A stretch of DNA of 64,000 bases from Pinus tabuliformis (taxonomy: Eukaryota; Streptophyta; Pinopsida; Pinales; Pinaceae): NCBI GenBank assembly GCA_031772625.1, contig CM062814.1, positions 361,247,750-361,311,749 of the forward strand. Direction: 5' to 3'. A program made the position numbers and the translations under genes. Below the pieces are notes generated by a model. It saw only the letters and a list, made by a program, of their open reading frames with translations. It was not told the DNA's origin and did no database searches. Shown here one piece after another: positions 35,001 through 45,445 of the stretch. Every line of letters begins with the position of its first letter. Within the stretch, counting starts at the first letter, position 1.

Positions 35001-35128
35001 ATGACAGTCAACAATGGGAAGAGGTGAACAGGAAAGCAGGGTTTCATATCCACAGAGAAGACACCACCACAGAGCCTTGGGATGCAAGGGAAGCAGTGAA
35101 AGCAATGAAGGATGAAGATTTGGACTAA
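32047..35128 (+). pseudogene. Element C ORF3 (env-position protein, unknown function)
   Basis: Homologous to B ORF3. The N-terminal part (32047-32373) shows FTRAQWMPFCDKLQGYDDEV, then a frameshift and decay to about 32620. It resumes at 32624 (HHGLIKLLVEDALH). A repeat-rich basic segment follows (32960-33685, ASTGSPK units), with stops at 33683, 33797 and 33809. The last 409 codons (33899-35128) are fully open. They start with a Leu/Gln-rich coiled coil (LLQEENQKLRLQLQELKA) and continue into a helical domain of about 270 residues with no known motif. No membrane segment is visible. The intact long end contrasts with the broken pol. Confidence 0.75.
33104..33360 (+). repeat. Coding minisatellite GCTTCTACAGGAAGCCC in C ORF3
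   Basis: Eight copies start at 33104, 33140, 33173, 33209, 33242, 33278, 33311 and 33344. Spacing is 36 or 33 bp, always a multiple of three. One copy has TATAGG in place of TACAGG. The repeats encode ASTGSPK (once ASIGSPK) separated by Lys-rich linkers. GCTTC and GAAGC can pair, so each unit can form a small hairpin. Confidence 0.9.
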
Positions 35129-35129
35129 G

Positions 35130-35167
35130 TTGCTCAAGGATGAGCAAATAGTTTAGCTGGGGGGTGA
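35130..35167 (+). promoter_or_regulatory. Stem-loop and polypurine tract of C
   Basis: TTGCTCA (35130-35136), loop AGGA, TGAGCAA (35141-35147) form a perfect 7-bp stem. The polypurine tract AGCTGGGGGGTGA ends at the 3' LTR, 20 nt after the hairpin. The stem differs from that in B at three positions on each arm yet stays paired. Confidence 0.75.
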
Positions 35168-37314
35168 TGATGAGCCCCAATTTTTGGTATAATTTGGGCT
35201 CATTTGGCCTACTTGCTCTGCTCAAACCATTCATTTTTTATTGCTTATGCATTCATTTCTTAGTTTATTCGTGTTGTTTGTAGGAAGAAGGGTAGGCATT
35301 CTATCTACGTGACTAATGCATGATGCTTTCAGGTTTTTGGCATTAAAAGGGAGAAAAGACCACGAGAAAGGAGACAAGGAGACAATGAGGTGGCACTGCT
35401 GGTTTTTAGAAGAGGATGTCCACGGTCTTGGGGACCTTCCTCGTGATTCCCACCATAGCTCCGAGCTCCAATCCTTCTCCCCACCGAGCTTAGAGGCAGC
35501 CAACTGTTCTACAGGAATAGCAGTTATAACTGTTCTACAGGAACAACAGTTATAATTGCCCTACAGGATCAGCAGTTTAAACTTCAGTTGGACAGCCGAG
35601 CTCCACAAATCAAGGACACCTGTTGGATGATCATTTTGCATAAATACTGAGGCCGTAGCCTTGGATAGAAGATTTTTTAACTTTTGTATTTCTCTTGTAA
35701 TTTGGAAGTACAAGCTACAACTCGGTGTTTGTTCCTTTTGTAAGCCATTTTGGCATGTCATCAGACTTTCGTTTATGAATAAAGGCAGGCAGATTTTGAT
35801 CTCATTCTGAGTTTCTAAGGGAGCTATAGCTCTCAGGTTAGGGCCCAACCTGAGAGCAATAGATCTCCTCGGTGTTGTAATGTTATTTGCATTTCGTTCC
35901 AGCACTTTGAGTTTTTACTTTGACATGCAATTTGAATTTACGGTCTGTTAATTTAGTCTTTTTCATGAGTTGAGATAGGATTAGTTTATGGTGATTTGCT
36001 TTCAGTTGCTTAGATTCGATAGGAGGATAGTTATAAATTATTGGAGCTCCAACAAAAGGTTGTTAAGGCTCACTGCCATCTCTGTTAGGGATTGGGGTGC
36101 AGTCCATAACCAACCACCAAAAAGAAACGCAGTTCTTCTCACTTCCATGCAAGCTGCAACATAGACATTTTCGTTGAAGATCCATCCATGCACTTTTGAC
36201 ACTGAACTATACTTCTACATTTCACTTCCATGCACGAGTTTCATTTCTTGGTTTTCCATTGTTGTTCATAGGTTTCATGGCACAGTTATCATAGGTTAAT
36301 GAATTCTTGTTTTTGGTGCATAAGTCATTTGTTTCATTTACGCTGCTCCATATCATTCCACTTTCTTCTTCTTCTTCTTGATCTCTCCTCAAGTCACCCA
36401 TTCGGCCTCTGTCCAGCTCATTTACCCTCCAACTCATCTATTGCCACGTAGCTTCATTTACTTAACCTTTCGTTGAACCCATCCTTCCAAGCCATCAAAC
36501 CACTACATGCACTCTTCCTCCATCTGATTTCTCTGCTCCTGAGCCATCACTAGCTCCATCTCCATCTCACCTATCCTTCCACACCACTCCAACACTTCAC
36601 CATCTCCCAAAACCTCCACGGCCAAACATCCTGTAGAATTGCACAGACTTCCTGTAGAAATCCCTGAGTTTCCTGTAGGATACCCTGCAGACTTCCTGTA
36701 GAAGCCTGCAAACTCGGTTGCTGAGCATCCGAACGTGGTACACTTCTATGGACTGATGCTAGAGACCCTCTCGGACCTCCCCTAGCCATCCTGACCTTGC
36801 CCATGCTTTCCTTCCGTTCCAACCGCTCCTGCACAACCAAACCCTAATCAAAAGCATCATCACAATAAACCCAACCACTCGATGAAAAAATACAAAAACA
36901 TGTCTTTTCAGATGCAAGTAGCTTAGATGCATGTATTTCAGTTCACTGCAAGTAATGGCATTCTTGGTAGTAGTTTCATTCACAGTTCTGCATTGTAAGG
37001 GTCTAGCTAGTCAAATTAGGGTGTACTAGGGTTTTCATGCTTTATTAGCTTTCAGTTTCTTTCTGCAATTAGACTAGTCTCCTTTGAGTTAGCTTTCATC
37101 CATCATTCATAAAGCTTCTTCTGTGAGCATATAGAAGTTGGCTTGAGCCCTAGCGGACTTGTGCCAGCTGACCAAGTGACAACTGCGACAAGAGCTAGTA
37201 CTTGTGCATACAACACCGTCGCTTCCAAGTTTGTACGAACTACCGGGTTCATAAAATTAGAGATAGGAAGCTCCAGGAGTTGTAGCATTACTGCTACAAT
37301 ACTGGAGCCCACCA
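35168..37314 (+). repeat. 3' LTR of element C
   Basis: 2,147 bp, colinear with the 5' LTR. It ends GAGCCCACCA before the CTACC duplication. Confidence 0.95.
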
Positions 37315-37319
37315 CTACC
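37315..37319 (+). repeat. 3' target-site duplication of C
   Basis: CTACC, the repeat of 22204-22208. Its last two bases are the first two bases of the A-family promoter palindrome. Confidence 0.95.
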
Positions 37320-38097
37320 CATGGTCCATGGACCATGGGATTGTATAAAAAGAGCTAAGCTCTAAGTAGTTTAGGAGTCAGCCGATGATGAAGAAGTCTA
37401 AGAGAGTCATAGCTATTAGGTAAGAAGTCTAAGTTTCAGTTCATAGCATAGGTAGAGGCTTTGCAGGTGAGTGCACAGAGGCCTAGGGTAGAAGTCTATA
37501 GCGGTGTGCGTAGGGCAGATAGAGTTTGTAATTACTTGGAAATATCAATAAAGAAGAGTATTCTATAATTCTTTGTTTTTGTTTCTGATTAATGAACATT
37601 ATCATTTTATGTATGAATTCCCTTTTTAATGCTTATATGATACTCGAATGAATTAAATTACACTGGATAACTGAACGCAATTAAGGATATCTATTTACAC
37701 AGTACTAATCATGACTATCTAATGAGATAAGTAAGAAACTTATACTAGTTTAGGAATCTGCACGGAACACTTCCTTAGGAGTGCGGAAGAGTCTAGATCA
37801 AGGGTTAGGGCTACGTGAAGGTCAGCCATATCCTTTCGTGAAGGTATTGAAGGACAGAATAGAGGGCTCATCTGGCAAGTTGTAGAGTGAAGTGACCTCC
37901 GTGAAGGTAGGAATAAAGGGAATAAAATGACATCACGACCATCTTAGGGTGTAGAAACTTCGTTCCAGCATTCTGCCATACTGCCTCGGGTGATAATTCA
38001 GTCTGTGCTCTGTGGGTTGATGTCGAAAGGGCCAATAGTGTAGGGATTTGTTTAGATAATTAACATTGAACCTGGGTTAGGTCCCCTCAAGCCAATA
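37320..38097 (+). repeat. LTR2 of family A, right part
   Basis: This continues LTR2 after element C and aligns with LTR1 438-1236 and LTR3 61139-61940. The palindrome (37318-37339 including duplicated bases) and TATAAAAAG (37344-37352) are preserved. It ends CCAATA, where LTR1 has CCAACA. No primer-binding site follows; the sequence passes directly into a protease fragment of family D. Confidence 0.85.
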
Positions 38098-39310
38098 GAA
38101 ATTCCACTATCTAAAGATGTATCATTGTTGAAGGTGCCTCCACTTTTGTGATGCATGCCATTGTTTGGAAGAAACTTGGATCCCCTAACCTATCCACATC
38201 CACCATCACTATTCGGGCGTGGTATGGTCATCCTTCACAACCACTTGGATAATATCACAACTACCCAGTCACAGTTGTCAGCAAGACAATCTATATTGAC
38301 ATTGAAGTCATTCATGCTTCCCTAGACTATAACCTACTTTTTTTTGCAGTTATACATATGCCATGTCATCCATCACATCTGTGCTCCACCGTAAAGTCAA
38401 ACATTTCCTCAATGGCTGGTAATACGAATGTTTCATCCTTCACGAATGTCTCTCCAGGAGTCTTCAAAGATTACACTTTTCATGGTGCTTACTATGGTCC
38501 AACACCTACCCCTTCTAAGCTTATCTTGTCTAGTGTTTGCATTCTCCAAGCATTGCGGGCCACCCACAAACAGTCTAGTATGCCTTCGAAGCAAAGCACA
38601 CTTCCACAACCTGTTGTTCATAAATCAACCCAGCCTTCTGGTATTACCCCTCAAGGACCATTTCCTTCAGCTGGTGTCTCTCCTATTCCATTTCTACTTG
38701 CAAGCGTTTTCCCATGCCTTAACCATCTCAGATTAGTTCCTCTAGGCCATTATCATTCTGGTCACGTACAATTCTTATTTCCACCTCCTGGAGTTTATTC
38801 TACACTTTTCATGGCTATGTTGAGTCTACCCAACATTACCTTGGGGATCCCAGTTCGGTACATCGATCCTCCCATAAATACTCCATCCAATCAACTTAAG
38901 CCTTACACTACTTTGAACCCAGGCCAACCTATTGTTCCTACCGCTGCCTTTCTCTTAGTTCCACAAAAACCTCAACATGTGCCTACGCTTGTTGCAAAAG
39001 CATCTAGCGAGGGTGGAAAGGTCCAAAAAAGGGGAATTAAGGACAAGGCTCCCCCAGCAACTCCAACTCGTCGTAAGCCACCAAAGAATATTCCTCCTTG
39101 TTCTTTGTGAGATGTTGTGGGTCATGCCACCAATAATTATCCTTAACTCCCTTATTTTGAGTATGTCGTCATTGATACCTTCCTTGATTCTAACAATCCT
39201 TAGGTCCATGTCACCTTACCTGAGTCATCAAAGAAGAAAGGATCGTTACGCACAAATCACTCATTGTTTTGTGTGATAATTGTGGCCACTATTCTCATCA
39301 TTTTCCCCAT
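38098..39310 (+). pseudogene. A2 5' segment: family D protease and linker
   Basis: Homologous to 61941-63240 after LTR3. Around 38120-38420 the frames show retropepsin pieces (the segment around IDIEVIHASLDYNLLFF resembles the C-terminal half of Gypsy proteases), with frameshifts. An open 250-codon frame at 38358-39110 is Pro/Ser-rich and probably a linker. A Cys/His cluster (CDNCGHYSHH) lies near 39270. The segment joins the A-family protease region near 39300-39312, so A2 carries remnants of two different proteases and has neither a primer site nor the A gag. Confidence 0.65.
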
Positions 39311-40270
39311 CATGCAAAAAGGATCTGAACATGAATATAGTGCTCTGAAGTGGAATCACAACAAGAGATGACAAGGTGAAGCAACCAGAAGACAATACAT
39401 GGGTTCGCAAAGCTCCAACAAAGGAAATTGTGTTTGATTTTGAGAACACATGTGAAACTTTCATGGAATTGAAGAAGAGCTTCGTTGAGGCCTCCACCTT
39501 AGGAAGTAAGGATAAGCCTGATCAAGAGATGGACCCTTCTATGCTTACAACCTTCCTAAAGATTTGTATGAAGTTATTGCGTGATAGTAAGGCTCTGAGG
39601 GGCTTACAAGAGATTATAAATAGATGCGTCAGAAACACCACGAGTGAACTACGCGTAGTGCGAAAGATTGGCAAGCATAAAATAAGAACGAGGCAAGAGA
39701 TGATATTGATCGCATAGATAGGAGAGTGTGAAATGGATCAGGTTATTATGGAGTTGGGATCAGATGCAAACGTCCTACCAAAGTAGACTTACGAATGAAT
39801 GGGGAGACCTATGCTACAATGGTCTCTAATTCAGCTCGGGATGGTGAACCAATAGAATATCATCCCCATGGGGCAGCTACAGAGGGTGACTGTAGATATT
39901 AACGGTGCGAGTGCACTAGATGATTTTGAAGTAATAGAAATTATGGATGATAACAACCCTTATCCTGTGCTCCTTGCAACTGATTGGGCTACTAATATGA
40001 ATGGGCTAATCAACCTAAAGAAGAAAAAGAAGATATTTGAGATGAAATCACTCTGCGTAATAGTACCCCTAGATCCTACTGAAGGATCACGCTATACTGA
40101 ATGAGTCCACGATTATGAGAGTGATGATGATCTAGACTGTATCTATAAGATAACAACACGAGACCAAGATTGGTTGAATCCCACTGTGAATGGATGAATT
40201 ACATGGGATCATGAGAGTTCCTACAGCTCAGACTCTGATGAAGAGTTAGAGCGCTAGCAGAATCGGTTAC
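39311..40270 (+). pseudogene. A2 retropepsin-like protease region
   Basis: Closely matches A1 3220-4150. The active-site region reads ELGSDANVLP near 39750, with the same Glu as in A1. The conserved flap and C-terminal part is open at 39868-40104 (DFEVIEIMDDNNPYPVLLAT, then DWATNMNGLINLKK). Stops break the frame on both sides. Confidence 0.7.
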
Positions 40271-40559
40271 ATGAGGTAACTACACTGAGTTGCAACATGA
40301 TGACCCAGTCGCTGTGCTGTGTGTCGTCAGAGGTAAGAAATATGCTTACTTACGATGACCTAAATGATGTAGATATCTTTCTGGATGCATTTGGGAGGGA
40401 GGTACCAGAAAAGCAGTTCTTCCAAGCATTGGACTGGGCACTATGTGCTACGCCTGCAAGATGGTGGGGTATGCACAAGGGAAGATTTGATGATTGGCGA
40501 GAATGTAGAAGAATGTTGAGAAATTGATTTGGGATGCTGAAGATGTGAATGGTAGGTAA
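40271..40559 (+). pseudogene. A2 gag-like fragment at the RT deletion junction
   Basis: A 76-codon open piece (40297-40527) containing FQALDWALCATPARWWG and FDDWRECRRM, which resembles a retrotransposon gag core. It runs into RNase H at about 40600 with no reverse transcriptase between, exactly as in A1. Confidence 0.5.
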
Positions 40560-42170
40560 GTATGATGAGAGGGGGAGAAGAACTATTCCAAGGTAGTGAA
40601 GAACTATTCGACCACCAAGCGCGAAGGGTTAGCTATGGTATATGCACTCCAGAAGTTTAGGCACTACTTGCTAGGAGGCCATTTTAAGATGCACACAGAT
40701 CATTCCACGCTAAAATACCTGGTCAGTAACCCTGTGTTGTGGGGTAGAATCTGCAGATGGTTGTTATTGTCCCACGAATATGATTTTGAAGTTATTGTGA
40801 AGCCTGGACAACTGAATGCAGGACCACACCATCTGTCGCACATCAAAATAGGGGAAGATCCCACTAATTTGGAGGAGGGATTTCCTGATGTGCAGCTATT
40901 TGTAGTGCGCATCATAGATGGTCATTTTGAGGATATAATACACTTCCTCACGACAAGAACTTCCTCGGAAGGATAGATTGTCCAGTAGAGGAAGCAATTA
41001 GTGGTGCGTGCAGTAGATTTCTTTATGGTAGTTGGGCATCTATACAAAATGGGGTCTGATGAGATATTGCAACGATATGTACCTAAGCTTGAAAGAAGTG
41101 GCATCCTCATGGACGCTCATGGAGACACCACAGGAGGAAACTAAGCAGGAATAGCAATTGCGCAGAAGATTCTACGTGTAGGGTTGTGGTGGCCAAACAT
41201 CGATGAGGACTCAAAATCATATTGCAAAGCATTTGATGTATGTCAAAGAACTAGAAGACCATCGTGGAGGGATGAGATGCATTTCAATCCACATATGACA
41301 TTGCAACCCTTTGAGAAATGGGCAATAGATTTTGTGGGACCCATTCAGCCCCAAGGAAAGACGGGACTGAGGTACATTATCACTGCGATAGAGCATTTAA
41401 CTCATTCAGCGGAGGCACAACCTATGAAGGATTGCACAAGCGTGACCACTGCGAAGTTCCTCTTTAAGCATATATTAACATGATTTGGATGTCCAAAGGT
41501 CTTGATGAGTGCCTATGGTATGCACTTTCTGAATGAGACGATCAACACATTAAAAGAGGAATTTTAGGTATATCACTAGAAGAGTACACCTTATCACCCA
41601 CACGTTAATGTGATGGTGGAAGCATTCAATAAAGTGCTCGAAGATGCGTTGACCAAGGTTTGCAATGATCAATGAAGTGATTGAGACCTATGCATACCTA
41701 CAGTATTATGGGCTTATGGAATGACATGCAAGAAGTTGACTGGACAAACTCCCTTTAGGCTTGTCTATGGTGTTGAAGCAGTAATTCCTATGGAATATAT
41801 TGTGCCTAGTCTGCATATAGTGGCACTCATAGGTATGATGGATTGTAGAGCCCTGGAGGAAAGGCTCACACAACTACATGAGCTTGAGGAAGACAGATTT
41901 CTGGCTGGATTTCACGAGCAAGTCCAAAAGCAACGCAAAAAGTCATGGCATGATCGACATATTGAGTTGTGCACGTTTAAGGTAAATGAAATGGCTTTGC
42001 TATATGATAGCAAGTTTGATAAATTTCCAGGGAAATTCAGAATGCACTGGTTAGGGCCTTATGTCATTAAGGATACTATGAAGGAGGAGCAGTATAGGTG
42101 GTTAAATTGAATGGAGATCCCTTCCTAGGCAAGGTGAATGGCAGTTGATTGAATCCATACACTGGTGGTG
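40560..42170 (+). pseudogene. pol: A2 RNase H (C-terminal) and integrase pseudogene
   Basis: Homologous to A1 4448-6060. RNase H residues are at 40596-40976 (REGLAMVYALQKFRHYL; TDHSTLKY). The integrase core keeps the first Asp (AIDFVGPI near 41330), but the second Asp region reads SAYGMHF near 41512, so that Asp is lost. The C-terminal part is open at 41721-42110 and ends with the domain motif HWLGPYVIKD. A1 and A2 have lost different catalytic residues. RT is absent. Confidence 0.8.
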
Positions 42171-42500
42171 CAGCCATGTGACTAGATGAAGGTAGCACAT
42201 TCTTAGTGTTTTAGGCAGGTGAAAGGAGGCACAAGACTATAAAATACACTACCTCGGTTGGGGAGCTTCATGATTGGAAGATTGTGTGAAGTAAGGAAGT
42301 GTCATAGGGTTCGCGGTAGCATGAAGGGAGCTGCACTACACAAGGAGAAATTGCACAGGTCGGGAGGAAAGTGACCGTTAAAGTCACTGTTCATTATTTG
42401 ACGATTGAAATGCAGTGAAATGGAGCAGGTGGCCAGCATTTAAGATGTAATTTATGGCTCAAATGTTGGAAAATCTACTGCTAATCGAGCATTAATGAAC
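42171..42500 (+). other. A2 spacer between integrase and ORF3
   Basis: Matches A1 6061-6400. No open frame or domain. Confidence 0.5.
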
Positions 42501-45440
42501 CAAATTTGGGGGGAATGGACAGAATTGAATTCAAAATGCCCTATAAATTACTAGTGGTTGTCCAGTGAAAAACACTTGGAATTTTGAGAATTGAGTTGTT
42601 GAGCTCTCAGGCACACATGAATCATGAGCACTATGAGCTTCTGATAGCTAGAAAATTATTTGAGACATTGCCAAAGGAGACACAAGAATTCATACATAAA
42701 ATCATGTTGGCACCCACAAAAGCTATAGATACTGAAGGAGAAGAATCAGTGTCAAAAGTTGAGATGGAGGCATAAGTAGTTGACCCAGAGGTCGCTGAGG
42801 TGCTTGCTGAAGTCCCTAAATCACTAAGAAAACTGAGACTGAAGCTGACCCCTACCAAAGATACCATGAAGGATAAGAAAGGCAAGCATCTTGCTATACG
42901 GTGCGTACATTGCCAAGGAGAAACCCACAAAAACCCATCGCACAAGAGAAAAGCAAGGCCATAAACTTGGAGCTGGAGGAGGAAGACATTGAAGACATCT
43001 GGATGGGCAATGAGGATGTGGAAGTTGAAGTGGAGGAAGTTGAAACCCAATGTGCAGACCCTATTACTCAGTTGCTGGAGTATGTCCCTCCATGCAAACC
43101 CTAGACCAAGGTTCCGTAGGACATCGATGACAGTAAGACTCCACTACAAACCCCTTTGCTGCCAAACGAAAATGCTTTTGACGGTCTTCGCTTGGCACAA
43201 GTGCTACTGCTAAAACTTGAAGATTTGGACTAGGTCAACCATGAGAATTTCCCACACCTGGCGACCAAGCAGCTAATGCACCACATCATTGATGCGAATA
43301 TGGAAATGACCGCATTGAATCTACGGAGATGGGTCAAGGGAGTAGAAAAAACATGGTTGCTCAAGTTACTTTGGGTGTCGCACTACAACTGCACTCCAAT
43401 GATAGTTTTGGTCATCAAGCAGCTGCCGTGCTTGGTGCATGATGGGTGTCTCTGGATGGAGGACCTGCCAACCATCACAGATATGTTGATTCACCAAATA
43501 ACATGATCTCCATATACAAGAGTGAATCCGACCATGTTCTTTGGCAGAAAAGGTGGCAAGCAGGCTCTCGCAGAATAAATGAAAGAAAAATTTAAACTGG
43601 TAAATAAGCCACATGGATACGCTATATCCAGTATTTGTGACCTTGTTTTGAACGTTTCCACACATATCTTAGTGGGGAAGATAATAAGGAAGTGTCATGC
43701 CGATGAGGACACGCAGCGAGTCAGGGACAACAAGGTATTTTGGATCTTAAAGGAGATGAACATTTGGATGGCCATTAATCGCAAATCGTGATTTTCGCCT
43801 ATGGTGTATGCCAACCTGTAGGGCTACGCCGAATTCAAAGCATACTTCCTTCTAGTATACATCAGGGCACGAAAGGACCCTACGCAGAAATGGTATGACT
43901 TGGAATATTTGGTAACAGATGATGCCATTGATGTAGTGCTTGATTAATGGTAGGTATAGTGGCACTCTACAATAGATTTGGCGGTGGGTGGAAGCAAGTT
44001 CACCACGTAGAAGAAAAAGGAGGAGGCCAAGCTTAAGATGACATAGCTGGCCAAAAAGAGGAAGAAGGATGTTTCTGATAAGGCTCAGGCAAAGCGCAAG
44101 GCCGCACAACGGACAGGGAAGAAGATAGGTGGGATAGAGTGAGGCTCTAACAAAGGCACGAGGTCGCCTTCACCTAGGACCGAGGAGGAAATAGATGAAT
44201 AACAAGGCACAGACCATTAGGAGACATCCACCCGCATCAAGTTCCTTAGGGAGCTGGAGAAAGTAGGTTCCAGGAAGAAATCCAATCCGACCAAGACCTC
44301 ACTAGACCCCATCACATTAACACAGGGCGATTTACATGATATCAATGACACAGTCAGGGATGTCACCATGGAGACCTTGCAACAATTTGAACAATAGCAG
44401 TAGATCATCCTCGGGCCTATCCAAACAATGTTTTAGGAGTTGCAGACCCATGTGTTGCAGGCTAACACGGTGTCTACCAGCCTATCTATCGACACTTCAG
44501 AGGCTTCCAATATGCTATGCGCGAAGGCCTCCAGGGCGATAGTGCTTCCTGATGGAGCACTAAACCACAAAAAATGATGCTGATAGGCCCACTGCCAGCG
44601 ACCTAAAAGGATTAGGGTAGAACCTCGCAACACTCCCTCAAGAAGCGCTCCACCTCTTGCAGGATGGAGTAATTGTAGAACTGAGGGCCCGAGAGCACTG
44701 TGCCCTCCAGGTGATCAGTGAATAAAATATCAACAACGAGTAGATGGCCCTACAGAGAAATGTTTCCATCACCGTTGAGACAGAGGGGACCAATCAGAGC
44801 AAGTGGATTATATAGGTCGTTGATGAAGCATGCCAAATGGTCCAAGATCTGGCCATTCCAGAGGACAAGCTAGTTGAGGTATGCATCCGCAAGTTGGCCA
44901 TAAGGATACACAAAACTCATACTGAGATGGCATGCATTTAGTTGGAGTTGAACCTGCAAATTACAGAGTCACAGTTAAGGGCCCAACCTTCAACTCTGCC
45001 AGAAGTGAAGGAACAATGGCCTACCACTGTCACAGAAACAATAGCGACGATGGACGTGTAGTAGCAGACACCATGCAATTTTTTGAACAATCATTTGAGG
45101 TCCTAACCAGCTTGCAGGAGTACCCCAATATACAGAGGCTAGAGATGGAAGTGCACGAGCTCGAACAGTGCTACGATGAGGTTAAAGGCATAATGAAAAC
45201 CATTGCGCTAACACAGAGACTAGCCAGGCTGCAAGAGGTCAAGAAACTGAAGGAATAGGTGGATGTAGCGCTGTATAAGGAAGTAATGCTCAAGGAAAGA
45301 CTAAAGCCCTGGCTAGATGAGGATTATGTAGTGACAGGGAATATCGAAGGCGACTTTACGACTCTATAGGAAACGCAACAAAAGCTTCAGGTTGACAACG
45401 CAGGAGTAGTGATCGAGCAGACAATGGAGGATGTGAAGTA
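42501..45440 (+). pseudogene. A2 ORF3 (uninterrupted copy, decayed)
   Basis: This shows A1 ORF3 without the B insertion. A cysteine/histidine motif C-X2-C-X4-H-X4-H is at about 42903-42950 (CVHCQGETHKNPSH). It is followed by acidic segments and a part containing HDGCLWMEDLPTITD (43435-43480) and MKEKFKLVNKPHGYAISS (43579-43640). Downstream, charged helical pieces are visible at 44336-44542 and 44932-45258. Stops are frequent. No known domain is recognised. It resembles other extra ORFs of plant Gypsy elements only in position and charge. Confidence 0.55.
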
Positions 45441-45445
45441 GGTGG
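45441..45445 (+). repeat. 5' target-site duplication of E
   Basis: GGTGG, repeated at 60835-60839 after the 3' LTR of E. Confidence 0.93.

Larger units (their letters stand above)
22209..37314 (+). mobile_element. Element C: Athila-like Ty3/Gypsy retrotransposon
   Basis: A complete 15.1-kb element. It has 2,147-bp LTRs (TGATGAGCCCC to GAGCCCACCA), a perfect tRNA-Asp-type primer site, gag, pol, a long ORF3, a hairpin and a polypurine tract. It is inserted in LTR2 of the A array with a CTACC duplication. I counted about 36 LTR differences by hand (about 1.7%), so its age is close to that of B. Pol has three in-frame stops and gag has one frameshift. Confidence 0.95.
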
